From assembly GCA_963840075.1 (NCBI GenBank), contig CAWIXS010000028.1, positions 1 through 64,000 of the forward strand: a DNA stretch of 64,000 nt. The letters are read 5' to 3'. The first letter of the stretch is position 1, and the number at the start of each line of letters is the position of its first letter. The translations under genes were made by a program, and so were the position numbers. The notes under the pieces were generated by a model. It searched no databases, was not told the origin of the DNA, and worked only from the letters and a program-made list of their open reading frames with translations. The stretch is from AWTP1-13 sp963840075. Its GTDB lineage: Bacteria; Pseudomonadota; Alphaproteobacteria; Rhizobiales; Hyphomicrobiaceae. Of this stretch, positions 51,885-60,528 are shown in pieces.

Positions 51885-52700
51885 CTACTCGACCTTGAAG
51901 CCCTTCGGGTCCCAGTCGGGCTTGGGATACTGCGGGTTCATCGCCTCCAGAGTCGAGCGCACGATGGCCGCGATGGCGGCGTTGCGCGCCCACTTGCGGT
52001 CGGCCGGGATCACGTGCCACGGCGCCCACTCCGTCGAGCACCGCGTCAGCATCACTTCGTAGGCCGACTGATACACGTCCCACAGCTTGCGGTCCTCCAG
52101 GTCGCGCGGATCGAGCTTCCAGCGGCTCGCGGCCTTGTCGAGCCGGTCCTGCAGCCGCTCGCCCTGCTCCTTCCTGGAGATGTGCAGCATGAACTTCAGG
52201 ATCGTGGTGCCGTTCTCGGTGAGCATCCTCTCGAAGGCGTTGATCTGCTCGTAGCGCGCATCGATCTCCGTCGGCGGCGCCAGCTTGCGCACGCGGCCGA
52301 CCAGTACGTCATCGTAGTGCGAGCGGTTGAAGATGCCGATGGTACCGCGCTTCGGACAGGCGAGATGCATGCGCCACAGGAAATCGTGCGCCAGCTCCTC
52401 CTCGCTCGGCCGGCGGAACGCCGTGGCGGTGACGCCCAGCGGCCCGGTGTCGTTGAACACGTTGCGGATGGTGCCGTCCTTGCCGGCCGTGTCGTTGCCC
52501 TGCAGAATCACCAGCAGCGCACGCTTGCCCTCGGCATAGAGCTTGTCCTGCCACTCGTTGATGATCTTGGCGTCGGCCTTCCTCTGCCGGTCCGCCTCGC
52601 CGCGGTCGGGAAATGCGGAGGCGTCCGCCGGGTCGCGCCTCGCAAGACCCACGCGCTTGCCGGGCTCGATGCGGAACCGTTCCGCCAGGGTCGTGGCCAT
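51885..52700 (-). CDS. ppk2: polyphosphate kinase 2 family protein
   Basis: PPK2 phosphorylates nucleoside mono- or diphosphates with polyphosphate. The 271-residue protein has the Walker A GNDTAGKDG at 68-76, the lid/Walker B motif NRSHYDDVLV at 125-134, and FRRPSEEELAHDFLWR between them. The Asn in the GNDTAGKDG loop (where many PPK2 have GRDAAGKGG) is seen in the class that uses AMP or both. A 271-residue length fits a one-domain class I/III enzyme. Start ATG 52700. It is followed by a thioesterase gene. Confidence 0.93.
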   Translation of the reverse strand: MATTLAERFRIEPGKRVGLARRDPADASAFPDRGEADRQRKADAKIINEWQDKLYAEGKRALLVILQGNDTAGKDGTIRNVFNDTGPLGVTATAFRRPSEEELAHDFLWRMHLACPKRGTIGIFNRSHYDDVLVGRVRKLAPPTEIDARYEQINAFERMLTENGTTILKFMLHISRKEQGERLQDRLDKAASRWKLDPRDLEDRKLWDVYQSAYEVMLTRCSTEWAPWHVIPADRKWARNAAIAAIVRSTLEAMNPQYPKPDWDPKGFKVE

Positions 52701-52828
52701 CGTCTTGCTCCGCCGGAAATGCAACGCGCCATCATCGGCAGCCCGGGCGCGGGCGTAAAGCGCTGGTCGTTCGCCTTAGCAGGATGCTGCGTTGGCGTCC
52801 TCGCTTTTCAATCTCTTCGTTTCCGCCA

Positions 52829-53293
52829 TTACGAATGAGCCAGATGCCCCAGCAGCGCCTCCAGGATCGGGCGCTGGCCCTTCGAGAGCTTGCGCCCGGC
52901 CTGCTCGGGCGTGAACCACGCTGCGCGGTCGACCTCGGGCACCTCGCGCGTCTTGCCCGAGCGCGGCGGCCATTCCAGGGTGAAGGTGTTGCTCTCGAGC
53001 GTCGCAGGGTCGAAGTCGCCTTCGACGGCCCAGGCATCGACGATCTTGGCGGACGACTGCCGGAACGAGCCCAGCGCGATCGCCTCGCCCTCGACCTCGG
53101 CGCCGGTCTCCTCGGCAAACTCGCGCCTGGCCGCGGCCAGCGGGTCCTCGTCCGCCTCGTAGAGCCCCTTCGGGATGCTCCAGGCGCCCTCGTCCTTGTT
53201 GGCCCAGAACGGCCCGCCGGGATGCACCAGCAGGACCTCCACGCCGCCGCGCCTGCGGCGGTAGAGGAGGATGCCGGCGCTGCGCTGAGCCAT
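52829..53293 (-). CDS. NUDIX hydrolase
   Basis: A 154-residue NUDIX protein. The box G-x5-E-x7-REUxEExG is intact: GLYEADEDPLAAARREFAEETGAEV. MAQRSAGILLYRRRRGGVEVLLVHPGGPFW and AWSIPKG precede it. The C-terminal VPEVDRAAWFTPEQA matches the group of DATP-pyrophosphohydrolase-like house-cleaning enzymes. Start at ATG 53293. A separate gene in a run of minus-strand genes. Confidence 0.92.
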   Translation of the reverse strand: MAQRSAGILLYRRRRGGVEVLLVHPGGPFWANKDEGAWSIPKGLYEADEDPLAAARREFAEETGAEVEGEAIALGSFRQSSAKIVDAWAVEGDFDPATLESNTFTLEWPPRSGKTREVPEVDRAAWFTPEQAGRKLSKGQRPILEALLGHLAHS

Positions 53294-53358
53294 GACGTGC
53301 GACACCTGAGACGGGCTCAGACCGCTGTGGGCTGACCCCAGGCCGGTGCATGCGGAGG

Positions 53359-53859
53359 CTAGTAGGAGCCTGCGCCGAGGCGCCTCAGCGCGTCCCTGGC
53401 GTATTGGTTGCCCGGCTCGAATTGCAGCGTACGGCGATAGTCGTCCATAGCCAGATTGAGCCGACCGAGCTGCTCGTAGACGTAGGCCCGATTGACGAAA
53501 GCCACCGGATTGCGCGGGTCGATGCGCAGCGCCGAGTCGATATCGGCAAGGGCGCGGCTGTAGTCCCGCAGCCCTATGTAGGCGGCGGCCCTGTTGACGA
53601 AATGCAGGGGCTGCGTCGGATCGAGATCCACCGCCCGGTGGCCGTCTGCCAGGGAGAGCTGAAACTGGCCGAGCCGCTCGTAGGCGTGGCAGCGGTTGGA
53701 GTAGGCCCAGGCGGCAGCGCCGTTGCCGCGCAGGAACTCGGTGCATCCGCGGACGGCCAATTGGTGATCGTAGGTCTGCTCGCAGTCCTGCCGCCCATCC
53801 GCCAGCGCCGCGGCGGAACCGAGCGCGATGGCCAGACAGGCGAGTATCGCTTTCAGCAT
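53359..53859 (-). CDS. tetratricopeptide repeat protein, secreted
   Basis: A 166-residue protein with a signal peptide (AILACLAIALGSAAALADG) and three TPR motifs: AYSNRCHAYERLGQFQLSLADGHRAVDLDP, then FVNRAAAYIGLRDYSRALADIDSALRIDP, then FVNRAYVYEQLGRLNLAMDDYRRTLQFEP (each about 34 residues). It probably acts as a periplasmic interaction module. No partner is evident. Start at ATG 53859 (MLKAIL); an in-frame ATG six codons earlier is possible. Confidence 0.88.
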   Translation of the reverse strand: MLKAILACLAIALGSAAALADGRQDCEQTYDHQLAVRGCTEFLRGNGAAAWAYSNRCHAYERLGQFQLSLADGHRAVDLDPTQPLHFVNRAAAYIGLRDYSRALADIDSALRIDPRNPVAFVNRAYVYEQLGRLNLAMDDYRRTLQFEPGNQYARDALRRLGAGSY

Positions 53860-53909
53860 CGTCCCCTCTCCCCTCACTCTTTACAGATCCGGCGTTGTGA
53901 CGGCTGATA

Positions 53910-54464
53910 CTATCTCAACCGGCGCCGGAAATCCCAGCGCTCGCGGCCGTCCCAGTTCCAGATGCCGTCGATGCGCTCGTCGTCGACGATACGGCCGACG
54001 AACGGCCCCCTGTCGTTCGGATTCCCGATCTGAATCCAGCTGCCGACGAGCCGGCCGTCGGCGAGCATCATTGCCTCGAGCAGCCAGGACTTGCCGGACA
54101 TGCGGCCCGCAACATCGGTATAAAGCGCAAACAAACGGTCGCCGATCACTTTGACGCGGGTCGTCCCGGTGGTGCCGCCGGTCCAGCGCCCGAACCATTC
54201 GCCGTCGAGGCGTCCGCCTCCGCGCCCGGCCAGCGCGGGCGCCCACTGGGGGGCATTGCGATCGCCGGCGTCCCCCGGCAGGACGACCTTCTCGGCCAGC
54301 TGCTGAACCGCGATGCTCACCGGGTCCACCAGGTCCTCCACCCCGAAGGGATTGCGGACCTCCTCGGCTCGAAGATCGTCCACCGTAGAGGCCGTGGCGC
54401 ACAGGGCCAGGGCCAGGGCCAGGACGATTGAGCGGCGCAGACGGGAGCGTGCGAGTGTCAGTAT
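53910..54464 (-). CDS. hypothetical secreted protein (non-canonical start)
   Basis: About 184 residues. The signal sequence LTLARSRLRRSIVLALALALCATAS is followed by a mature part with WFGRWTGGTTGTTRVKVIGDRLFALY and GSWIQIGNPNDRGPFVGRI, a beta-rich, Trp/Gly-containing fold of unknown function. No ATG fits. A GGAGG (complement of 54473-54477) lies exactly 8 nt before an ATA codon at 54462-54464, where an ATG would be expected, so ATA use or a base error is possible. A TTG at 54494 is an alternative start. Confidence 0.6.
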   Translation of the reverse strand: MLTLARSRLRRSIVLALALALCATASTVDDLRAEEVRNPFGVEDLVDPVSIAVQQLAEKVVLPGDAGDRNAPQWAPALAGRGGGRLDGEWFGRWTGGTTGTTRVKVIGDRLFALYTDVAGRMSGKSWLLEAMMLADGRLVGSWIQIGNPNDRGPFVGRIVDDERIDGIWNWDGRERWDFRRRLR

Positions 54465-54552
54465 GAACCAAGCCTCCGAAATGACATGACGCAAAGCCTC
54501 GCCCGCACCCGCGGCACGACGTGCAACGTCTTTGAGGCCACAATCGAGATGC

Positions 54553-55800
54553 TCACAGGTCCTTCTCCGCAAGCTCCCGGAATTCATCGGGAACGGACGG
54601 CAAAATCCGGCATCCGACCGGCCCGTAGCCGACGGCCTGCCACCCGAAGCGGTCGCGGATCTTGTCGACGGCGCGATCGGCCGCCCAGCGCGCCGTGCCC
54701 TTGCGGCTGCCGGCGCGGCGCTCCTCGCCGTCGAGCCCCAGCGGCAGCTCCAGCTGAACGCGGGGATGCCGCTCCAGGTTGGAGACGGAGATCCCCAGAA
54801 GCGAGATCGTCCTCTCCTCGGGATGACTCGCGAGCACGCCGCGCACGAGCTCCTCGGCGATCTCGGCGAGGCTCGCCGTCGCCGCAATCGGCGCCGGCAG
54901 CGTCAACGAACGGGTAACCGAGCGCAGGTCGGCGAAACGCACCCGCACCGTCACCGTGCGCCCCGGCCGCGACTTGGCGCGCAGCCGCGCGCCGATCCTG
55001 TCCGCCAGATCGCGCAGCACCGGCCGGAAGATGCGCTCCTCTGCCGGCTTGCGCCCGAGCGCCGACTGCGCCCCGGCCGAATGGGCGCGCCGCTGCGTCT
55101 CGATCGCGCGTGGATCGCGGTTCCACGCCAGCGCCTCGAGCTTGCCACCCATTGCCCGCCCCAGCAGGCGCTCCAGATGCCCACCGGGGGTGTGCGCCAG
55201 CTGGCCGATGGTATGCACCCCGGCCTCGGCCAGGCGCTTCCTGGCCACGGGGCCCACGCCCCACATCAGATCGACGGGCAGGTCGTGCAGGAAGGCGAGC
55301 TCGGCCGCGGGATCGACGACCAGGAGGCCATCGGGCTTGGCCGCCTGCGAGGCGATCTTGGCGAGGTGCTTGGTGCGCGCCAGGCCCACCGAGATGGGCA
55401 GGCCCAGCTCCGCGCGCACGCGGCGGCGGATCGTCTGAGCGATCTCGCGCGGCGGACCGAACAGCGCAGTTGTGCCTGCGAGGTCAGCGAAGGCCTCGTC
55501 GATGGAGAGCCGCTCGATGAGCGGCGTGTAGTCCTCCAGCACCTTGATGGCGGCATCGCCGAGGCGCTGATACTCCTTGAAGTGCCCTCCGACGAAGGTG
55601 AGTTGCGGGCACAGCTCGCGCGCCCGCCGCCCGGGCATGCCGCCGTGCACCCCGAACGCCTTGGCCTCGTAGGACGCCGCGAGCACCACCCCGCCCCCCA
55701 CGGCGATGGGCTTGCCGCGCAGCGACGGGTCGAGCAACTGCTCCACCGAGGCATAGAAGGCGTCGAGGTCCGCGTGCAGGATGGTGGCCGTTGCGTCCAT
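54553..55800 (-). CDS. dinB: DNA polymerase IV
   Basis: Y-family translesion polymerase of 415 residues. The first acidic motif is HADLDAFYASVEQ, the second is SIDEAFADL. GGVVLAASYEAKAFGVHGGMPGRRA lies in the fingers, and MWGVGPVARKRLAEAGVHTIGQL is the helix-hairpin-helix. The little-finger domain follows. The length exceeds E. coli DinB (351) by a C-terminal extension common in alphaproteobacteria. Start ATG 55800; the frame stays open upstream. No SOS box was recognised in the upstream gap. Confidence 0.94.
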   Translation of the reverse strand: MDATATILHADLDAFYASVEQLLDPSLRGKPIAVGGGVVLAASYEAKAFGVHGGMPGRRARELCPQLTFVGGHFKEYQRLGDAAIKVLEDYTPLIERLSIDEAFADLAGTTALFGPPREIAQTIRRRVRAELGLPISVGLARTKHLAKIASQAAKPDGLLVVDPAAELAFLHDLPVDLMWGVGPVARKRLAEAGVHTIGQLAHTPGGHLERLLGRAMGGKLEALAWNRDPRAIETQRRAHSAGAQSALGRKPAEERIFRPVLRDLADRIGARLRAKSRPGRTVTVRVRFADLRSVTRSLTLPAPIAATASLAEIAEELVRGVLASHPEERTISLLGISVSNLERHPRVQLELPLGLDGEERRAGSRKGTARWAADRAVDKIRDRFGWQAVGYGPVGCRILPSVPDEFRELAEKDL

Positions 55801-56004
55801 GCCCCTCAGTCCGTCCTTCGTCCCTGCCTCGGAGCCATACACGCGGCGGCCGAGATTCCTCTGGAACATAGAAAGAACATTGCGGATAGGCAACCTGGAG
55901 CACGGCAGAATCCACGGTCGGAGAGGACCCGACGCCGGCTGCAAAGCGCGACGCGAGCCAGCCGAGCTTCCCGGAATCAGGCGCGCCGCGGCCTGCGGAC
56001 GCGC

Positions 56005-56427
56005 CGCCCCTCCAGGTGGCGGCGAAAAACGCGTCGAGCGTCGCTTCGCTGACGTGGTGCTCGATCCCCTCCGCATCAGCGTCGGCGGTCTTGGCGTCGA
56101 CGCCCAACGCTACGAGGAAGTCGCGCACGACGCGGTGGCGCGAGCACGCGGCGAGCCCGCGCCCCTTCTCGGTGAGGGAGATCGAGAGGGCTCGCTGCTG
56201 ACCAGGCCATGGTGCTGCAGACGCTGGATCGCGCCGTTGACCGTCGGCTTGGTCACCCCCAGGCTTCCTGCGAGATCGACCAGGCGCGCCTCGCCCTTCT
56301 CGTCGATCAGATCGGCGATCAGCTCGACGTAGTCCTCCGCCATCTCCGTTTGATGCGCATCGCGCACGCGCTTGAAGCGCTCGGCCGGCTCGGCAACCTC
56401 GCGCCTGGCGACCTCGCCGCCTGCCAT
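56005..56427 (-). pseudogene. mntR: DtxR/MntR family manganese transport regulator (frameshifted)
   Basis: A metal-dependent repressor resembling MntR. ATG at 56427 leads to FKRVRDAHQTEMAEDYVELI and the HTH SLGVTKPTVNGAIQRLQHHG. Near 56185 the frame breaks. Reading on requires a shift equal to a 4-base (or 1-base) deletion, possibly collapse of a CTCG duplication. RDFLVALGV, DADAEGIEHHVSEATL then appear. The metal-binding C-terminal half is thus out of frame. It runs without a stop into a frame overlapping dinB, so the 3' end is approximate. It is divergent from the outer-membrane protein gene. Confidence 0.7.
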
Positions 56428-56454
56428 CTCACCCCCGGTTCGATCCGCACACTG

Positions 56455-56483
56455 ACATAGTTCGACTTTGACAACATAGTTCG
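56455..56483. promoter_or_regulatory. ACATAGTTCG direct repeats in the mntR/porin shared promoter
   Basis: ACATAGTTCG occurs at 56455-56464 and 56474-56483 (19-bp period). Between and overlapping them lies TTGACA (56468-56473), a possible -35 for the plus-strand gene. CATAG is a half-site of the classic MntR box. Confidence 0.5.
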
Positions 56484-56525
56484 CCTGACCTACCAGTTTG
56501 TCTCGAAGCTGGCTGAGGGGGAGGG

Positions 56526-57401
56526 ATGGGCCGCGCGCGACTGAGGAGGCTCCTGGCGGGCGCCGTTGTGCTGCTGGCCGCCGGCGGCAGCGCGGCCGGG
56601 CAGGACCGCAGCCGCTACACATTCTTCAATCCGACCCCCGATCACCTGCTGAGAGACCTGACCACCGACCGCCCCGATGTCACCGAGACGCCGTTCACGG
56701 TCGACGCCGGCCACATCCAGATCGAGAGCACGCTGTTCGGCTATTCACGCTCCGGCCGCGATGCCGACGGGGTGATCACCGAGACCTACGAGGTCGCCGT
56801 CACCAATGTCAGGATCGGGCTCACGCACAACGTGGAGGCCGGGTTCATCTGGCAGCCCTACGGCGTCGTGCGCACGAAGCATCCCGATCCCATCGGCACC
56901 CTGCGCCAGTCCGGCATCGGCGGCCTCGAGCTGCGCGGCAAGATCAACCTGTGGGGCAACGACACCTTCGGCAAGCCGGGCTCGACCGCGCTTGCGCTGC
57001 TGCCGTTCGTCACCCTCCCCACCGATCGCCACAACGGCATCAGCCCGGAGTTCCTCGACGGCGGGCTCGTCGTGCCCTTCGCGGTGAAGCTCACCGACAA
57101 ATTCGGCCTCGGCATCAACGCCGGGGTGGTCCGGATCAGGTCCGACGCCACGGCGGGGTACCACACGGAATTCACCGGCGCCGCGTCGCTCAGCTACGAA
57201 TGGAGCGGGACCCTCGGCACCTACTACGAGGTGGCGACCCGGCTCAACACCGACGACCCGCGCGGCGACCCCGTTATCCTCGGCACGGGTTTGACCTATC
57301 GGCTGAGCAAGAACGTCCAATTCGACATGGGCGTCAACTTCGGCATCACCCCGGCCGCGGACCGCATCAATCCGTTCGTCGGGCTGACCACGCGCTTCTA
57401 G
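56526..57401 (+). CDS. outer-membrane transporter-like protein (Phenol_MetA_deg family)
   Basis: A 291-residue outer-membrane beta-barrel-like protein. Signal peptide: RRLLAGAVVLLAAGGSAAG. The family's TTDRPDVTETPFTVDAGHIQIES motif is at about residues 46-68. Alternating strands follow (VRIGLTHNVEAGFIWQP, GLGINAGVVRIR), ending with a C-terminal Phe (FVGLTTRF). The family was named for phenol degradation gene clusters, but members serve many roles. Being divergent from mntR suggests a metal-responsive outer-membrane function, by inference. ATG 56526 has GGGGGAGGG upstream. Confidence 0.82.
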   Translation: MGRARLRRLLAGAVVLLAAGGSAAGQDRSRYTFFNPTPDHLLRDLTTDRPDVTETPFTVDAGHIQIESTLFGYSRSGRDADGVITETYEVAVTNVRIGLTHNVEAGFIWQPYGVVRTKHPDPIGTLRQSGIGGLELRGKINLWGNDTFGKPGSTALALLPFVTLPTDRHNGISPEFLDGGLVVPFAVKLTDKFGLGINAGVVRIRSDATAGYHTEFTGAASLSYEWSGTLGTYYEVATRLNTDDPRGDPVILGTGLTYRLSKNVQFDMGVNFGITPAADRINPFVGLTTRF

Positions 57402-57879
57402 ACCGGCTTCCTTGGGTGGTCGCCTGCAAGAAGACAGGCGCCGTCGGCGACGCCTGAATGGCGCGCCTTCGAGCCGAAGTGGTGTCCTTGCGGCAAGGTC
57501 GGTCCATCTCTTTTTCGTCGGCCGGTGCCCGCCCGCGGTGCAGTGGCACAAGTGCAGGACCAGCCACGGCTCTTCGCAGTGCGGTTTTCGGCGCCCCAAG
57601 AGCTCGGGGACCTGGAAACCTCGTGTGCAGCTCCGTTACGCGGAGACTCTTACCGTGTACAAAGCACTGCTGATCGCGGGTTCGCTTGCCGCAGGGCTGG
57701 CTGTGGCCGCGCTGTGTTCGGCCCGGCTGCCGCCAAGATCAACGGCTCCCGCCGGCCGACCATTACCCGATGCCGGGCAGCTCTCAGCGCCTGCGCCCGG
57801 CTCCAAGCCGCTCGGCTTCGGGGACTACGGGGGTGCCGCCCTGGGGTCAGACCAGCGGGGTCTGACCCCGTCGACCCGC
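57402..57879. other. 478-bp region with no confident gene
   Basis: A GTG at 57655 opens YKALLIAGSLAAGLAVAALC, a signal-peptide-like segment, but the frame then continues antisense to the malonyl-CoA decarboxylase gene. Shifting frames would yield FGPAAAKINGSRRP and a short peptide ending near 57864. This might be a degraded small secreted protein. The GGGGTCAGAC repeat (57843-57869) closes the region. Confidence 0.45.
57843..57869. repeat. GGGGTCAGAC-type repeat, short form
   Basis: GGGGTCAGAC-N7-GTCTGACCCC, the same 10+7+10 layout as 22901-22927. It lies 10 nt beyond the malonyl-CoA decarboxylase stop (57880) and could terminate that gene. Confidence 0.7.
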
Positions 57880-59292
57880 TCAGGCGCCTTCGGGTTGCTC
57901 GGCCTGGCGCTTCGTGGCGCGCAGGCGGGCGATCTGCAGGAGCTTGCTGGGCTCGGTGCGCACCTTGACCGGCTTCAGGAGCCGGTGCACCTGCCGCGAG
58001 GCAGCCACCAGACCGTCGTTGGCGTAGGTCTCGTGGTTCTTCTCGATGTCCTTGATCTCGTAGCGGTAGTTCACCATCAGGCCGTGCGCCTCCCTGAGCC
58101 CCTTGGGCGAGGCATCGCCGAGCCAGTTGATGCGCTCGAGCCTGGCGCCGTTGCCCAGATGGAAGCGCGCCACTGGGTCCAGCGGACGGCCGTCGCCGGC
58201 CTTCTCGGTGAGGAAATAGTTGGCGGCGAGCCGCAGCAGGATGGGCTCCAGGGCGTCGGCCACCGCCTCGCTCGACATCCAGTCGGGGTCGCCGAGCACG
58301 GCGAGGCGCTGGCGCTCCTCCGGGGCGACGAGGCGCCCGACCTCGGGGCTCGCCAGCATGGCATCGAGCCAGGCGGCGAGGTTGGGCGCGGGCGAGAGCG
58401 TCACGAAGGTCTTGAGGCTCGGGTGCTCCTTCAGGAGGTCCTCCACCACCTGCTTGATCAGGAAGTTGCCGAACGAGATGCCGCGCAGGCCCTCCTGGCA
58501 GTTGGAGATGGAATAGAACACCGCCGTGGTGGGCTTGCGGCCGGCCTCGCCGTTCTTCGGCGCCTGCCGCAGCACGTTGCCGATCGACTCGGGCATGTCG
58601 TCCATCAGCGCCACCTCGACGAAGATCAGCGGCTCGTCGAGCAGCGAGGGATGGAAGAAGGCGAAGCAGCTGCGGTCCTGCGGGTCGAGGCGGCGGCGCA
58701 GGTCGTCCCAGCCCTGGATCTCGTGCACCGCCTCGTAGGCGATGATCTTGTCGAGGATGGCGGCGGGCGTATTCCAGTCGATGCGGCGCAGCACCAGGAA
58801 GCCGCGGTTGAACCAGGAGGCCAGGAGATGCCGCAGGTCGCCGTCGAGGGCGGCCAGCGACGGGTCGCCCGTGGCGAACAGATCGCGGCGCATGGCGACG
58901 ATCTCGGCGGTGGCGCCGGGCGCCAGGTTGAGGCGGCGGAAGAACTCGAGCCGTGGGCTCTCCACTGCCCGCTGCAGCGCCCGCAGGGACGCCGTCTCCG
59001 GGCCCGACAGGTAGGCCCGCGCGGCGCGCGCCACCTCGGCCGGGTCGGGCTGCATGGTGCGCGAGAGGAACTTGAGGAAGCCGAGCCGGGCATCCGGCTT
59101 CAGGCTGCGGTAGCGGGCGAGCAGCTCGCTGGCGATGGCGACGCCGGAGGCCTCGCCGCGGTTGGAGTTGAGGGCGGCGGCGAGCGCCGTGATGTCGCTC
59201 TCGCGCACAGCCCCGCCGAGCGAGCGCGGCAGCAGATGCCGGCCTTGCTCGGCGATGGAATTGAGGAGTTCCTGCAAGAACGAGACATTCAT
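57880..59292 (-). CDS. malonyl-CoA decarboxylase
   Basis: Converts malonyl-CoA to acetyl-CoA and CO2. The 470-residue protein has a helical N-terminal domain (VRESDITALAAALNSNRGEA to RALQRAVESPRLEFF) and a C-terminal GNAT-like catalytic domain. In the latter, PLIFVEVALMDDMP, FYSISNCQEGLRGISFGNFLIKQVVEDL and FVTLSPAPNLAAWL lead to the active-site region FHLGNGARLERINWLGD and GLMVNYRYE. The enzyme often accompanies malonate uptake and MatB, but neither is here. ATG 59292. Confidence 0.93.
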   Translation of the reverse strand: MNVSFLQELLNSIAEQGRHLLPRSLGGAVRESDITALAAALNSNRGEASGVAIASELLARYRSLKPDARLGFLKFLSRTMQPDPAEVARAARAYLSGPETASLRALQRAVESPRLEFFRRLNLAPGATAEIVAMRRDLFATGDPSLAALDGDLRHLLASWFNRGFLVLRRIDWNTPAAILDKIIAYEAVHEIQGWDDLRRRLDPQDRSCFAFFHPSLLDEPLIFVEVALMDDMPESIGNVLRQAPKNGEAGRKPTTAVFYSISNCQEGLRGISFGNFLIKQVVEDLLKEHPSLKTFVTLSPAPNLAAWLDAMLASPEVGRLVAPEERQRLAVLGDPDWMSSEAVADALEPILLRLAANYFLTEKAGDGRPLDPVARFHLGNGARLERINWLGDASPKGLREAHGLMVNYRYEIKDIEKNHETYANDGLVAASRQVHRLLKPVKVRTEPSKLLQIARLRATKRQAEQPEGA

Positions 59293-59579
59293 GGTACGGC
59301 CGTCGATCGTAAATTGCGCCTGTTAGGGTAAATGGGCATTGCCGGCACGCGTGCCAAGCGGGCCAGGAAATACGACGGTTTCACGACAGTGCCGCCGGTC
59401 CTGGCGGTCGGGATTTGTGTGCACTGCACACGGATGACCTTCTCCCGAATGTGCGCAAGAAATAGGCAGAGCCGGGCGCGGCCGGGGCCACCGATGGCTC
59501 GCTGCTTTCGGCCGGGGTGACACCGCATCGCGAAATGCGCATTCTCCTGGCTCCAATCTTTGGGAGGAGCCCGAGCCCC

Positions 59580-60384
59580 ATGAGCAGCGACGTATACGAG
59601 ATTCTGGCGCTGAAGTATGCCGAGTTGAAGCAACGCAAGCGTTACGAGAGCTTCATAGGGGCAGACGACCACGATCAGCCCCACCCCATCGACTACTTCG
59701 TCTGGGTGATCCGCAACGCGGAGCGCAGCATCGTCGTCGATACCGGCTTCGACGCGATGGAGGGCGCCAAGCGCGGCCGCAAGGTGGCGCGCGCGCCGGC
59801 CGCGGCCCTGGAGGACATCGGCATCGCCGCGGGCAACGTGGAGCAGGTGGTCATCACGCATCTGCACTACGACCATGCCGGCACGCTCTCCGCCTTCCCC
59901 AAGGCCCGCTTTCACCTGCAGGCAAGCGGAGATGGCGTACGCCACGGGGCCCTGCATGTGCCACGCCCACCTGCGCCACCCGTTCACCGCCGAGCATGTC
60001 TGCGAGATGGTCAAGAACGTCTATTCCGGCCGCGTGAGCTTCCACGAGGGGGATGCCGAGATCGCCCCGGGGGTGACGGTGCACAAGATCGGCGGTCACA
60101 GCCGGGGCCTGCAGTGCGTTCGGGTCGCCACCGCAACCGGCCCGGTGGTGCTGGCGTCGGACACGTCCCACTTCTACGAGAACTTCGAGAAGGGCAAGGT
60201 GTTCCCCGTCACCATCGACATCGCCGACGTGTTGGCGGGCTACGGGCGGCTGGTTGCGCTGGCCGGCACGCCGATGCGCGTGGTGCCTGGCCACGACCCG
60301 CTCGTGCTCCAGCGCTACCCGGCGCTCAACTCCGCGACCGAGGGCACCGTGCACCGGCTCGATGTGCCGCGGTTGGATGGGTGA
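59580..60384 (+). CDS. N-acyl homoserine lactonase-like MBL protein (frameshifted)
   Basis: A zinc metallo-hydrolase of the AHL-lactonase group. MSSDVYEILALKYAELKQRK leads into IDYFVWVIRNAERSIVVDTG and the metal motif ITHLHYDHAG near residue 94. An extra A at 59924-59925 (GCAAGCGGAG for GCAGCGGAG) shifts the frame. The second frame continues EMAYATGPCMCHAHLRHPFT, VTVHKIGGHSRGLQCVRV (third His) and VVLASDTSHFYEN (bridging Asp), ending VPRLDG at 60384. Joined, it is about 267 residues, normal for the family. The ATG at 59580 follows GGAGG. Related proteins cleave lactones, but the substrate is not known. Confidence 0.82.
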
Positions 60385-60423
60385 CTGAAACGAGGTGAGA
60401 CGCCTCGCCTCCACGAGGCGCAG

Positions 60424-60453
60424 GGCGCAATAGGGCGTTAGCCCTATTGCGCC
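60424..60453. terminator. 13-bp stem hairpin between convergent genes
   Basis: GGCGCAATAGGGC-GTTA-GCCCTATTGCGCC is a perfect stem, about 40 nt beyond the lactonase-like stop. No T-run follows, so it may be a repeat rather than an intrinsic terminator. Confidence 0.5.
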
Positions 60454-60499
60454 GAGCCGACCTCGCCACAGGCGGCGTCGGTTGGGGTGAGGGTGCATC

Positions 60500-60528
60500 G
60501 GTGCAATCGGGCTTCGCCCGATTGCACC
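60500..60528. terminator. 13-bp stem hairpin adjoining the xanthine-dehydrogenase-like gene stop
   Basis: GGTGCAATCGGGC-TTC-GCCCGATTGCACC ends exactly before the stop codon complement at 60529-60531. Perfect stem with a UUC loop. Confidence 0.5.

Noticed and set aside
56005..56427. Calling mntR intact by choosing the longest frame
   Set aside because: The longest frame loses the metal-binding residues after position 56185; the correct C-terminal motif EGIEHHVSEATL lies in another frame.
57412..59331. A 639-codon plus-strand frame
   Set aside because: It is mainly antisense to malonyl-CoA decarboxylase and reads as low-complexity Gln/Glu/Arg/Gly residues typical of antisense GC-rich frames.
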